Of a stretch of 64,000 nucleotides of DNA, positions 8,423-16,427 are shown piece by piece (position 1 is the first letter of the stretch; each line of letters starts with the position of its first letter). The notes under the pieces are model-generated. The model was given only the letters and a program-made list of their open reading frames with translations, had not been told where the DNA came from and searched no databases. The stretch covers positions 868,001 through 932,000 of the forward strand of contig CAWDHQ010000002.1 in the NCBI GenBank assembly GCA_963802215.1, read 5' to 3'. The DNA is from SHZI01 sp963802215 (GTDB lineage: Bacteria > Pseudomonadota > Gammaproteobacteria > Steroidobacterales > GCA-2729495). A program made the translations under genes and the position numbers.

Positions 8423-10186
8423 TCACTTCTCGTCGCTCTCCAGCGTGGACAGGTCGCCTTCGGGCAGGCCGAGCTCCCGCGCCTTCAACAGGCGCCGCAT
8501 GATCTTGCCACTGCGCGTCTTCGGCAGGTTGGCCCGGAAGTCGATTTCCTTCGGTGCGACGGCGGCGCCGAGCCGCTTGCGGGCGTGGCCGAGCAGCTCC
8601 CGGCGCAGCGCCTCGCCGGCCTCGAAGCCGGGCTTCAGCGCCACGAAGGCCTTCACCACCTCGCCCACGATCGGGTCGGGCTTGCCGATCACCGCGGCCT
8701 CGGCCACCGCCGGGTGCTCGATCAGCGCGCTCTCGACCTCGAAGGGGCCGATCAGGTGGCCCGCCGACTTGATCACGTCGTCGGCGCGGCCGACGAACCA
8801 GAAGTAGCCCTCCTCGTCGCGCCGGGCCAGGTCGCCGGTGAGGTACCAGTCCCCCGCGAAGCACTTCCGGTAGCGCTCGTCCTCGTGGAGGTAGCCCCGC
8901 ATCATCGAAGGCCACGGCACCCGGAGCGCCAGTTCGCCGTCGATGCCGGGTTCCTCGATGACCTGCACCGCGCCATCGACACCACGCTGCACGATCGCCG
9001 CCGTGATGCCGGGCAGCGGGCGCCCCATGGAGCCGGGCTTGATGTCCAGGGCGGGAAAGTTGGCGATCATGATGCCGCCCGTCTCGGTCTGCCACCAGTT
9101 GTCGTGGAAGGGCAGGCCGAAGGCCTCCTGGCCCCAGACTACAGCCTCGGGATTCAGCGGCTCGCCGACGCTTGCCATGAAGCGCAGTGCCGGCAGCGTA
9201 TAGTTCCGCACCGCATCCGCGCCCAGCTTCATCATCATGCGGATCGCCGTGGGCGCTGTGTACCAGACGCTCACCTTTTCGCGTTCCAGCACTCCGTACC
9301 AGGTCTGGGCGTCGAACTCGGCCTCGACGACCACGCTGGTGACACCGGTGACGAGCGGCGCAATGACCCCGTAGCTGGTGCCCGTGACCCAGCCGGGGTC
9401 GGCGGTGCACCAGAAGTTGTCATCCTCGTGAAGGTCGAGCGCGTACAACGCCGTTGCCGCGTGGGCCACGACGGCCCCGTGCACGTGCATGGCGCCCTTG
9501 GGCCGCCCGGTGGTGCCGCTGGTGAAATGGAGCAGGGCGAGCGATTCCGGGTCGGTGGGGCCGATGGTGTAGTCGCTGGACGAGGCGTCGACCAGCGCGT
9601 CCCAGCCAAGTACCCCGGGTTCGGACGCCGGCGGCTCGCCGACCAGGATCACGTGTTTCAGCCCCGGCAGCCGCGCCCTGATGCCGCGCACCTTCCGCTG
9701 GTAGAGCTCCGGGGTCGTGACGAGTACCCGCGCGTCGCCGAGTTCCGCTCGCATCGCGATGGGCTCCGGGCCGAACGCCGAGAACAGGGGCGTGACGACG
9801 CAGCGGGCCTTCAGCGCGCCGAGCAGCGCGACGTACAACTCGGGCAGCCGGCCCAAGAGGAGGAAGACGCGCTCGCCGGGCTGAACGCCGAGCCCGGCCA
9901 GCGCGTTGGCGAAGCGGCTGGTGGCGAGGGACAGGTCCCGATAGGTCAGCTCCCGGCGTTCACCGGCCTTGCCCAGCCAGCGCAGTGCCGTCTTGTCCCC
10001 GCGGCCGTGCTGCAGGTGCCTGTCCACGGCCTCGTGGCAGATGTTCAGGCCCGCGCCGCCGGGCAGGCCGTCCAGCAGCTGCGCCGCACGGTCCCAGCTG
10101 AAGCTGGCGCAGGTTGCCTCGTAGTCCTGCAGGTTCGGCGGTGGTGACAGTCCGGCGGGCCGCTTGGCGATGCGCGTGCCAGTCAC
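8423..10186 (-). CDS. Acetyl-CoA synthetase-like AMP-forming acyl-CoA ligase
   Basis: A 587-residue member of the adenylate-forming family that activates a carboxylate with ATP and CoA. Motifs are in order: P-loop FTSGTTGRPKGAMH, WCTADPGWVTGTSYG as in acetate/propionate-CoA ligases, WQTETGG, the hinge LTGDLARRDEEGYFWFVGR, and the C-terminal catalytic lysine in KTRSGKIMRR. It is somewhat shorter than AcsA (about 650), so acetate is likely but a medium-chain acid is possible. It starts at GTG 10186 with an AAGGG site, one base after the PEBP stop. Together with the adjacent E1/E2 genes it gives two routes to acyl-CoA within one operon, followed by a carrier protein. Confidence 0.9.
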   Translation of the reverse strand: MTGTRIAKRPAGLSPPPNLQDYEATCASFSWDRAAQLLDGLPGGAGLNICHEAVDRHLQHGRGDKTALRWLGKAGERRELTYRDLSLATSRFANALAGLGVQPGERVFLLLGRLPELYVALLGALKARCVVTPLFSAFGPEPIAMRAELGDARVLVTTPELYQRKVRGIRARLPGLKHVILVGEPPASEPGVLGWDALVDASSSDYTIGPTDPESLALLHFTSGTTGRPKGAMHVHGAVVAHAATALYALDLHEDDNFWCTADPGWVTGTSYGVIAPLVTGVTSVVVEAEFDAQTWYGVLEREKVSVWYTAPTAIRMMMKLGADAVRNYTLPALRFMASVGEPLNPEAVVWGQEAFGLPFHDNWWQTETGGIMIANFPALDIKPGSMGRPLPGITAAIVQRGVDGAVQVIEEPGIDGELALRVPWPSMMRGYLHEDERYRKCFAGDWYLTGDLARRDEEGYFWFVGRADDVIKSAGHLIGPFEVESALIEHPAVAEAAVIGKPDPIVGEVVKAFVALKPGFEAGEALRRELLGHARKRLGAAVAPKEIDFRANLPKTRSGKIMRRLLKARELGLPEGDLSTLESDEK

Positions 10187-10187
10187 G

Positions 10188-10673
10188 CTAACGGCCCTTC
10201 TGATAGAGGCCGACGAGTTGCGCCTCCGCGAGCACGTGCCCCGCCATGGCCTCGAGCAGCCGGGCCTTCGTCGGGCGGCCCAGGTCGGGGAGCACGGCGT
10301 CGAGCGCGTAGAGCTTGTGGAAGTAGCGGTGCTCGCCGATGGGCGGGCAGGGGCCGCCGTAGCCGGTGCGCTTCCAGTCGTTCAGCCCCTCCAGTGTTCC
10401 CGCGGGCAGGCCGTGCCGCGCCTCGTCCCCGGCGATCCCCGTGGCGCCGGCCGGAATGTTGTAGAGCACCCAGTGCACCCAGGTCATCTTCGGCGCCTTC
10501 GGGTCCGGGGCGTCGGGGTCGTCGACGATGAGGGCCAGGCTCTTCGTGCCGGCAGGCGCGCCGGACCAGTGGAGGGCCGGGGATCGGTCCGCGCCCTCGC
10601 AGGTGTGCGCCGCCGGGATCTTTCCCCGGTCGGTAAAGTCGGGTGAGGTGAGTGTGAAGCTCATGGTCGTCAT
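10188..10673 (-). CDS. YbhB/YbcL-family PEBP (Raf-kinase-inhibitor-like) protein
   Basis: A 161-residue phosphatidylethanolamine-binding-fold protein of the bacterial YbhB/YbcL group. Typical motifs are visible: HTCEGADRSPALHWSGAP, LIVDDPDAPDP, WVHWVLYNIPA and GYGGPCPPIGEHRYFHKLYALD, which form the anion-binding pocket. The biochemical function of the bacterial family is not settled. It has no signal peptide, so it is probably cytoplasmic. Its start overlaps the phosphoribosyltransferase stop by four bases (ATGA), and one base separates its stop from the next start. It is therefore firmly part of the acyl-CoA/pyruvate dehydrogenase operon, though its contribution is unknown. Confidence 0.9.
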   Translation of the reverse strand: MTTMSFTLTSPDFTDRGKIPAAHTCEGADRSPALHWSGAPAGTKSLALIVDDPDAPDPKAPKMTWVHWVLYNIPAGATGIAGDEARHGLPAGTLEGLNDWKRTGYGGPCPPIGEHRYFHKLYALDAVLPDLGRPTKARLLEAMAGHVLAEAQLVGLYQKGR

Positions 10674-11350
10674 GCCTCCCGGCCTGGTGTTGCGCCACGT
10701 CCACGGCTGGCGTCGCCCAGCAGGCGCCGCACTTCATCATCGCTGACCTGGCCGAAGTCGCGGTACCAGTACCCCACCGCGAAGTAGGGCTCTGGAGTGT
10801 CCAGGCAGACCAGTTCATCGGCCCCGGCGGCCAGGGCGGCCGCCGCCTCCCCGGACGCGGTTGGCAGCGCGACCACCACCCGCGCCGCGTGCCGCGCCTT
10901 CGCGGCCGTGACGGCGGCACGCATCGTGGCGCCGGTTGCCGCGCCGTCGTCCACCAGGATCACGGTCCTGCCTGCAACGTCGGCCGCGGCGGTGCCAGGA
11001 CCGTAGAGGCGCTCCTTCGCCGCCAGTTCGTCTTCGGCCCGGGCGGCGGCCTGCGCGAACGCGGCGGCCGGCAGGCCAACGGCCCGGATGACGTCCTCGT
11101 TGCGGATCACCACGCCGCCGGACGCCACCGCGCCCATGGCCAGTTCCGGCTGGGATGGCACGCCGATCTTCCGCACGATCAGCAGGCCGAGCGGGGCGCC
11201 CAGGGCAGCCGCCACCGGCGCCGCCACGGGCACGCCGCCGCGGGGCAGCGCCAGGACCACGGTCCCGTCGCCAGCCCGCAGGCCCGGCTGCCGCTGGTGC
11301 AGGGCTACCGCCAGCCGGCGTCCGGCGTCGTCCCTGTCGGTGAAATGCAT
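10670..11350 (-). CDS. Phosphoribosyltransferase-fold protein
   Basis: A 226-residue type I phosphoribosyltransferase-like protein. The PRPP-binding loop is clear (TVILVDDGAATGATMRAA) and is preceded by LALPRGGVPVAAPVAAALG and a KIGVPSQPELAMGAV flexible-loop region. This group of predicted phosphoribosyltransferases occurs in stress-linked clusters and its acceptor base is unknown. The ATG at 11350 is the most likely start, although no strong ribosome-binding site precedes it and the frame stays open further upstream. It is the first gene of the seven-gene minus-strand operon and is divergent from the sensor kinase at 11556, which makes it the probable promoter-proximal target of that two-component system. 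Confidence 0.83.
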   Translation of the reverse strand: MHFTDRDDAGRRLAVALHQRQPGLRAGDGTVVLALPRGGVPVAAPVAAALGAPLGLLIVRKIGVPSQPELAMGAVASGGVVIRNEDVIRAVGLPAAAFAQAAARAEDELAAKERLYGPGTAAADVAGRTVILVDDGAATGATMRAAVTAAKARHAARVVVALPTASGEAAAALAAGADELVCLDTPEPYFAVGYWYRDFGQVSDDEVRRLLGDASRGRGATPGREA

Positions 11351-11555
11351 CACGAGGGTTTCATTGGCGTGTAGAGCCAATCTGGCGCCGGTCGGACCCC
11401 GGTGGCAATACGTAGCATTCACCAGGAGCCGGGCGCCGGCAGTCTGGGAATCCGCACCCGGCAAGTCCAGAATCGGGACTGCGGACAGAGGTGAGCAACA
11501 GGGGGAATCCCATGCCGGCTCGGCTGCGCACAGACAGGAAGGGCGGCTCCCGGCC
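11351..11555. promoter_or_regulatory. Divergent intergenic region between the PDH operon and the kinase/regulator pair
   Basis: About 205 bases hold the promoters of both the seven-gene minus-strand operon and the plus-strand two-component genes. A palindromic TACGTA core is seen near 11409-11414. No convincing sigma70 hexamers were picked out on either strand. The position makes it the most likely binding region for the LuxR-type regulator encoded at 12704. Confidence 0.35.
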
Positions 11556-12707
11556 ATGAATCGGGCACCGGAGGGTTCCGGCGGGAACCTGGAGGCGGCA
11601 GGCGATGGGCTGCTGGACCTGTTCCAGGGCACCCAGGTGAGTGCCATCCTCCTCGATGCAGGGCTGGCCCTCCGGGGCTTCACGCCGGCCGCAGCGACCA
11701 CCCTGAACCTCCGTCCCGACGCCATAGGCTGCCCGGTTGCCGGCCTGCCGCCGGCGGTCGCGGGAGACCCTCTGGTCAACCAGGCCCGGTCCGTGATGGA
11801 GCGTCGCGCGTTCATGGAGGACGAGGTCCACGCCGGGGACGGCCACTGGTTCCTGCGTCGCATCCTGCCGCACCGGGCGTCCGACAACAGGGTAGACGGC
11901 GTCATCGTCACCCTGACGGACATCACCGGGAGCAAACGCGCGGCGGAGGCGGCCCTGGCGCAGATGAAGGCCCTTGCCACGACGCTCGAGGCGCGCGTGG
12001 AGGAGCGCACCCGCGAGCTCGGTGCGCTGGCCGGCGCACTCTCACTGGCCGAGGACCGGGAGCGCCAGTCGGTGGCGGCGGATCTGCACGATGACCTGGC
12101 CCAGCTGCTCTCGCTCATCAAGCTGAAGCTGGTCGGGCTGGGCAGGCAAAGTGCCGCCGCTGGCAGCCGGTCGGCCATCGAGGAGATTGCCGGTCTGGTT
12201 GATACCGCGGATGCGCGCGTCCGGAAACTTGCCACGCAGCTCAGCAACCCCGTGCTCCACCAGCTGGGCCTCGTGGCAGCACTCAGTGCCCTGTCGGACG
12301 AGATGCGCCGTGACTACCATCTGCACGTGGTCCTGCATGACGACGGCGTCGAAAAGCACCTGGACGCGCCGACCGGCATGATCGTGTTCCGGGGGGTCCG
12401 GGAGCTGCTGATCAACGTGGCCAAGCACGCGGGCACCCTCCGCAGCAAAGTCCGGTGCGGGGTGGATTGCCACAAGTCGGGACAGACGCTCGTCGTTGTC
12501 GTGAGCGACGATGGGCGGGGCTTCGAGCCCGGGAACCTGGACGCGCGCGGCACGGCACACAGTGGCCTCGGCCTGCCGCTGATCCGCGAACGCCTCCGGT
12601 TCATCGGCGGCAGGTTCGACATCGTGAGCAAGCCGGGTAGTGGCGTCGAGGCGACCATCATGGTGCCGCTGTCCGAGCCGGGTGCGGCGCCGGGCTCCCG
12701 GCCATGA
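11556..12707 (+). CDS. PAS-domain sensor histidine kinase (HisKA_3 type)
   Basis: A cytoplasmic 383-residue kinase. Residues about 20-125 form a PAS-like sensor similar to those in CheB/CheR hybrid proteins (SAILLDAGLALRGFTPAA, then VTLTDITGSKRAAEAAL). A coiled linker follows, then a HisKA_3 dimerisation domain with the phosphoacceptor in AADLHDDLAQLL; the DxxxQ phosphatase motif is intact. A HATPase_c domain has SDDGRGFEPGN and HSGLGLPLIRERL. No transmembrane helix is seen, so it senses an internal signal. Its stop overlaps the response regulator start by ATGA, so the two form a cognate pair. The ATG at 11556 was chosen because the coding character fades upstream, although the GAAGGG site is somewhat distant. 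Confidence 0.87.
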   Translation: MNRAPEGSGGNLEAAGDGLLDLFQGTQVSAILLDAGLALRGFTPAAATTLNLRPDAIGCPVAGLPPAVAGDPLVNQARSVMERRAFMEDEVHAGDGHWFLRRILPHRASDNRVDGVIVTLTDITGSKRAAEAALAQMKALATTLEARVEERTRELGALAGALSLAEDRERQSVAADLHDDLAQLLSLIKLKLVGLGRQSAAAGSRSAIEEIAGLVDTADARVRKLATQLSNPVLHQLGLVAALSALSDEMRRDYHLHVVLHDDGVEKHLDAPTGMIVFRGVRELLINVAKHAGTLRSKVRCGVDCHKSGQTLVVVVSDDGRGFEPGNLDARGTAHSGLGLPLIRERLRFIGGRFDIVSKPGSGVEATIMVPLSEPGAAPGSRP

Positions 12708-13354
12708 CCATCCGGGTGCTGCTGGCGGATGACCACGTGGTGCTTCGCGAGGCCCTGGCTCACGTCCTGCAGCATGAGCCCGACTTCGCGGTGGTCGGCC
12801 AGGCCGGCGACGGCCGGACGGCCGTCGACCTGGCGCGGGACCTGGCCCCGGACGTGGTGGTGCTGGACATCGCCATGCCGGACCTCAACGGTGTCGGTGC
12901 GACGGCACGCATCCTGGCGCGCAACCCGGGGGTCAAGGTGATCGCCCTGTCCGCCTACTCGGACCGGCACTTCGTCACCGAAATGTTCAAGGCGGGGGCC
13001 TCCGGCTACGTCGTCAAGAACGCTGCGGGCACGGAGCTGCTCCGTGCCATACGGGCCGTGTGTAAGGGCCAGCACTACGTCTGCGCGGCCCTTGCCGAGA
13101 TCCAGGTCACCAGCCCGCAGGACCCGGCGAGCAGTCCGTCCCGGCCACTGCCGCGGCCCGAGCTCGGTCGCCGGGAGCGCGAGGTGCTGCAGCTGATCGC
13201 GGAAGGCCTGCGGGGCGCCGAGATCGCCCGTCGGCTGCACATCGCCGAGTCCACGGTCGAGGTCCATCGCCGGAACATCATGCGCAAGCTGGACCTGCAC
13301 GGTGTTGCGGAACTCACCCGGTACGCGATCCGGGAGGGCCTGAGCCCGCTCTGA
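12704..13354 (+). CDS. NarL/LuxR-family response regulator
   Basis: A 216-residue DNA-binding response regulator. The receiver domain (1-120) has the acidic pair ADDH, the phosphorylation site D55 in VVVLDIAMPD, and the conserved lysine in GYVVKNAAG. The output domain (about 150-212) is a LuxR-type helix-turn-helix with LGRREREVLQLIAEG and IAESTVEVHRRNIMRKL. It is the partner of the PAS kinase, with which it overlaps by four bases. Likely targets are the divergent acyl-CoA/pyruvate dehydrogenase operon and the downstream BON, PilZ and alcohol dehydrogenase genes, but this rests on position only. Confidence 0.93.
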   Translation: MTIRVLLADDHVVLREALAHVLQHEPDFAVVGQAGDGRTAVDLARDLAPDVVVLDIAMPDLNGVGATARILARNPGVKVIALSAYSDRHFVTEMFKAGASGYVVKNAAGTELLRAIRAVCKGQHYVCAALAEIQVTSPQDPASSPSRPLPRPELGRREREVLQLIAEGLRGAEIARRLHIAESTVEVHRRNIMRKLDLHGVAELTRYAIREGLSPL

Positions 13355-13592
13355 CCAGGGACCTGGCTACCGGATCCCGGGTAAGGAAATTACTGCCTAA
13401 TGTGTATTCCCTCCCGGACTCACGGGCGTAGTTTGGCCGTTCAGCCTCTGTTCACGGGTGGGGCCGGGATCACGGCGGAAAGGGGTACAGGTGCCCATGG
13501 CCGGCGCTTTGGCGTCTTCCTGCACCGGGCCGCGTCCGGGCGTCATGTCGCGCCTTTTGCTGCTGTCGAGCGCACAGCGGGAGTTCACAACA
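13355..13592. other. Intergenic region before the BON gene
   Basis: About 238 bases without a convincing gene. A short inverted repeat, GTAAGGAAATTAC (GTAA-N5-TTAC, 13381-13393), and a nearby TAATGTG stretch are the most AT-rich part and could form a promoter or operator for the BON gene. A frame stays open upstream of 13593, but its codons do not look coding. Confidence 0.3.
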
Positions 13593-14081
13593 ATGAAAAG
13601 AACAGACGAACTGATCAGGGCGGACGTCTTGCAGGCATTGCAGGATGATCCGCGGTTTGCCGGGGCCGAGCTGGGCGTGCACGTGACCTGCGGCATCGTG
13701 ACTCTCGCTGGCACCGTCGGTAGCTGGGCGGTGAAGATGGCCGCCCAGGAAGTGGCCCGTTGCGTGCCGGGAACCACCGCCGTCCGCAACTGGATCGTGT
13801 TCCCGATGGGCGACGGCGCCGGGTTACGGGACGCGGACGTGGCGAGAGCCGCACTCACAGCACTTCAGAGGGACCTGCCGGCCCTGGCGTCGCGCGTCTC
13901 CTGCACGGTCTCCGCAGGGTGGGCCACGCTCGAGGGCGCGGTAGACCACTGGAAGCAGCGGGGCGACGTGGAGCGCGTGGTGCGCAAGCTACCCGGCATT
14001 CTCGGGGTCGCGAACCAGCTGGAGCTCCGGACCAGCGGGCCCCGGCGCGATGATCGCCAGCATTCGGGGACATCAGCCTAG
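13593..14081 (+). CDS. Double BON-domain protein
   Basis: A 162-residue protein with two BON domains, about residues 1-72 (DELIRADVLQALQDDPRF, then GIVTLAGTVGSWAVKMAAQEVA) and 78-150 (ARAALTALQRDLPALASRV, then GWATLEGAVDHWKQRGDVERVV). BON domains usually bind phospholipid or polymer surfaces and are common in osmotic-stress proteins such as OsmY. Unlike OsmY, no signal peptide is visible from the chosen ATG at 13593, which has a GGGAG site; the frame could extend upstream to 13458, but that stretch lacks coding character. It follows the two-component genes and overlaps the PilZ frame at its 3' end. Confidence 0.82.
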   Translation: MKRTDELIRADVLQALQDDPRFAGAELGVHVTCGIVTLAGTVGSWAVKMAAQEVARCVPGTTAVRNWIVFPMGDGAGLRDADVARAALTALQRDLPALASRVSCTVSAGWATLEGAVDHWKQRGDVERVVRKLPGILGVANQLELRTSGPRRDDRQHSGTSA

Positions 14082-14421
14082 TGCGATGGGGACGATGGAA
14101 CATCGCTGCGGCGAGCGGCTCTCACTGAGCTTGCCGGCGATCGTCCACAAGCCGGGTGGTGAGCAGGTTGCCGTGACCATACGCAATCTGAGCACCGGTG
14201 GCGCCTTCGTCGCAGCGTCTGCCGACCGCGTTGCGCTTAGCGGCGTGGTGCAGCTGGAGATTCGGGTGGCCGGCAATGATCCGGAGTACTTTGTGTGGCG
14301 GGCCTGGGTCATACGCCAGCAGGCAGACGGGGTGGCACTGATGTTCGACGATCGCCAGAGGACGGCCCGCCTGTCGCTGCTCGCCGCCCGGCGTGATCTC
14401 CCTGGGACACCGGCGGGCTGA
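14050..14421 (+). CDS. PilZ-domain protein
   Basis: A small protein with a PilZ domain, the common cyclic-di-GMP receptor fold. The conserved RxxxR is present as RCGER and the second half of the motif appears as NLSTGGAFV, in place of the more usual D/NxSxxG. The rest of the beta barrel follows (VVQLEIRVAGNDPEYFVWRAWVIRQ is reduced to a few strands). The real start is uncertain: ATG codons at 14050, 14086 and 14095 are in frame, and the domain needs only the last. The longest form overlaps the BON gene by 32 bases in another frame. It probably modulates a process by ligand binding; no partner is evident. Confidence 0.78.
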   Translation: MIASIRGHQPSAMGTMEHRCGERLSLSLPAIVHKPGGEQVAVTIRNLSTGGAFVAASADRVALSGVVQLEIRVAGNDPEYFVWRAWVIRQQADGVALMFDDRQRTARLSLLAARRDLPGTPAG

Positions 14422-14427
14422 AGCGGC

Positions 14428-15429
14428 ATGCGGGCCATGGTCCTCACCGGCCCGGCCCCGGTCGGGTCGGCGCCGCTCTGCCTGACCGAGCTGCCGATGC
14501 CGGAGCCGGGCCCCCGCGAGGTGCAGGTGGCCGTTGAGGCCTGCGGCGTCTGCCGCACCGACCTGCACGTGGTGGAGGGGGACCTGCCGGTGCGCAGGCC
14601 GGGCATCATTCCCGGGCACGAGGTCGTGGGCCGCGTCACCCGGCTGGGCGCCGGCGCCCGGCGCTTCGCCATCGGCCAGCGGGTCGGCATCGCCTGGTTG
14701 CACGCGTCCTGTGGCCGCTGCGGGTACTGCCGGCGGGGCGCCGAGAACCTGTGCGTCGAGCCGCGCTTCACCGGCTGGACGGATCCCGGGGGCTACGCGG
14801 ACGCGCTGTGCGCGCCGGAGGACTTCGTCTACCGGCTGCCTGATGCGCTCCCCACTGCGGTGGCAGCCCCGATGCTCTGCGCGGGGATCATCGGCTACCG
14901 GGCCCTCGTGCGCTCGGCGATCCGCCCGGGGCAGGCGCTGGGCCTCTATGGCTTCGGCGCCTCGGCGCACATCGTTCTGCAGATCGCGCGGCACTGGGGC
15001 TGCAGCGTCCACGTGGCGACGCGCGGGGAAAGGCACCAGGCGCTGGCCCGGGAAATGGGCGCCGCCTGGGTGGGCGGCGCGGACTCGGTGCCGCCCGTGA
15101 AGCTGCAGGGAGCCATCCTCTTCGCACCGGCCGGCGAGCTGGTGCCCGTGGCGCTCGCGGCGCTCGACAGGGGCGGCACGCTCGCGGTGGCCGGGATTCA
15201 CCTGTCCGACATCCCGTCACTCGACTACCAGGCGCACCTCTTCCAGGAGCGCACCCTCTGCAGCGTTACCGCCAACACGCGGGCCGACGGCGAGGCGCTG
15301 CTGCACCTGGCGGCGACGATCCCGTTGCACGCGAGCACGGAGGAGTTTCCGCTGGAGCAGGCCAACGAGGCGTTGTATCGCCTGCGGCACGACGAGATAC
15401 GGGGAGCGGCGGTGCTGCGGGTGCGCTAG
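14428..15429 (+). CDS. Zinc-dependent alcohol dehydrogenase
   Basis: A 333-residue medium-chain dehydrogenase. Catalytic zinc ligands are present in CGVCRTDLH and the GHEVVG signature. The structural zinc site has its four cysteines in SCGRCGYCRRGAENLC. The NAD-binding Rossmann motif is GLYGFGASAHIVLQIA, which replaces the usual GxGxxG with GFGASA. The family oxidises alcohols or reduces aldehydes. It lies six bases after the PilZ gene on the same strand and close to acetyl-CoA synthetase-like genes, which would fit an ethanol-acetaldehyde-acetate-acetyl-CoA route, though no aldehyde dehydrogenase is seen. The next gene converges with a four-base overlap. Confidence 0.9.
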   Translation: MRAMVLTGPAPVGSAPLCLTELPMPEPGPREVQVAVEACGVCRTDLHVVEGDLPVRRPGIIPGHEVVGRVTRLGAGARRFAIGQRVGIAWLHASCGRCGYCRRGAENLCVEPRFTGWTDPGGYADALCAPEDFVYRLPDALPTAVAAPMLCAGIIGYRALVRSAIRPGQALGLYGFGASAHIVLQIARHWGCSVHVATRGERHQALAREMGAAWVGGADSVPPVKLQGAILFAPAGELVPVALAALDRGGTLAVAGIHLSDIPSLDYQAHLFQERTLCSVTANTRADGEALLHLAATIPLHASTEEFPLEQANEALYRLRHDEIRGAAVLRVR

Positions 15430-15989
15430 CCGACCGCCTGCCGCCGGGGCCGCCCCCGGCCGCGATGCCGGGGATTTGCCGGGTACGCCCGCCGCGGTTC
15501 GGCGCTGTAGCGCGGGCGTTCCTCCGCCACCCCCGCACGAAAGGGATGGCGCACCCGGACGCCATCGAAGTCCATGCCGTCCTGGAGGTCCTCGGTGAGC
15601 AGCGTGGTGCAGTCCTGCAGCTGGGCCGCGGCCACGATCAGGGCGTCCCACCAGTTGATGTGATAGCGGGCCTCCACGTCCCGGGCTTGGATCAGCAACC
15701 AGCGGTCAGTCGGTAGCGGCCCCCAGGCGAGCAGGTCTTCGGTGATTCGCCACGCAACGTCCCGCGGCAGCGGGTGCGGGAGCTTGCGGGTGAGCGTGAC
15801 GTAGAGCTCGTTCAGGACCTGCATGCTGGTTCGCCCGGAGTGCTGCTGCCACACCTGGGCGAGAAGAGCTTCTGCAACCAGTTTCCTTCGTCCCTGGGCC
15901 GAGTCGTGGCAATACGCCAGGATATTGGTGTCGACGAAGACGACCAGGCTGGAGCTGACCACCGGGTCAGCGAAGGCCACGGCGGTCAT
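15426..15989 (-). CDS. PIN-domain toxin (VapC-like) with damaged antitoxin
   Basis: A 187-residue PIN-domain ribonuclease. Acidic active-site residues are visible in VFVDTNILAY, QVLNELYVTL, INWWDALIVAA and LTEDLQDG, so the nuclease looks intact. The C-terminus carries a basic 40-residue tail beyond the PIN fold. The ATG at 15989 is preceded by GAAGAGG and overlaps the end of an antitoxin reading frame that has lost its start (see 15967-16158). A frame open to 16052 exists but is not needed. The gene is convergent with the alcohol dehydrogenase. If expressed, it would lack a full cognate antitoxin. Confidence 0.82.
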   Translation of the reverse strand: MTAVAFADPVVSSSLVVFVDTNILAYCHDSAQGRRKLVAEALLAQVWQQHSGRTSMQVLNELYVTLTRKLPHPLPRDVAWRITEDLLAWGPLPTDRWLLIQARDVEARYHINWWDALIVAAAQLQDCTTLLTEDLQDGMDFDGVRVRHPFRAGVAEERPRYSAEPRRAYPANPRHRGRGRPRRQAVG

Positions 15990-16158
15990 TGACCTCTTCC
16001 CGGGTGGGGTAGGGTTCACCGGGATTGCTGAGCGGCCTCGCCTTGCGCGCAAGAAAACGCTTCATGGCCCGGTCGTACTCCCGCGCCTCGCCCATCTTCT
16101 CGTTGAGCACTTCGCCGATGAACCGGGACAGGCTCAGGTTGCGGCGGGCGGCTGGTGC
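15967..16158 (-). pseudogene. Antitoxin remnant, N-terminally truncated
   Basis: The minus-strand frame encodes a 63-residue piece (ARRNLSLSRFIGEVLNEKMG, then EYDRAMKRFLARK) that looks like the C-terminal two-thirds of a ribbon-helix-helix antitoxin partnering VapC-type toxins. It ends 23 bases inside the PIN gene in the normal antitoxin-toxin overlap. Upstream, an in-frame TAG at 16159-16161 closes the frame and no start codon precedes the conserved part, so the DNA-binding N-terminus is missing. The neighbouring sequence becomes less GC-rich exactly there, suggesting a deletion or insertion junction near 16160. Confidence 0.6.
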
Positions 16159-16427
16159 CTATCCTTCACGTTGGAACCAGCAAGACCGAAGTCCGGGAAT
16201 TTCTCCACAAAAGAACTTTCCACCAACGAGACGTCTCAGCAGGACTGTGAGAGGAGTCGCAAAGCAAAACACCAGTGCCCGGGGCGGGTACATGCATGTC
16301 CGGGTACCAGTACGAAAGTTCCTGAACCCGATAGAAAGTGGAGTTCACGTCACTTTCTACCTCGATGCCGAGGATTGGCTGGTCGAGTATGGCAAGCGCG
16401 TAGCACACAGCTTTCTCTAGAAGGGAT
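16159..16427. other. AT-richer intergenic segment downstream of groEL
   Basis: About 270 bases with visibly lower GC and poorer codon structure than the surroundings. Short frames on both strands cross it, but none resembles a known protein. It contains an inverted repeat, GAAAGTG/CACTTTC with a 10-base loop (about 16333-16356). It probably represents foreign or decayed sequence between the broken antitoxin and groEL. Confidence 0.4.

Noticed and set aside
8402..10147. 581-codon plus-strand frame opposite the acetyl-CoA synthetase-like gene
   Set aside because: Opposite strand holds all family motifs; the frame has no recognisable domain.
11351..12247. Upstream extension of the phosphoribosyltransferase frame into the kinase gene
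   Set aside because: It lies antisense to the kinase; the enzyme fold begins at 11350.
16166..16408. 80-codon minus-strand frame near groEL
   Set aside because: No ribosome-binding site, no motif and poor coding character.
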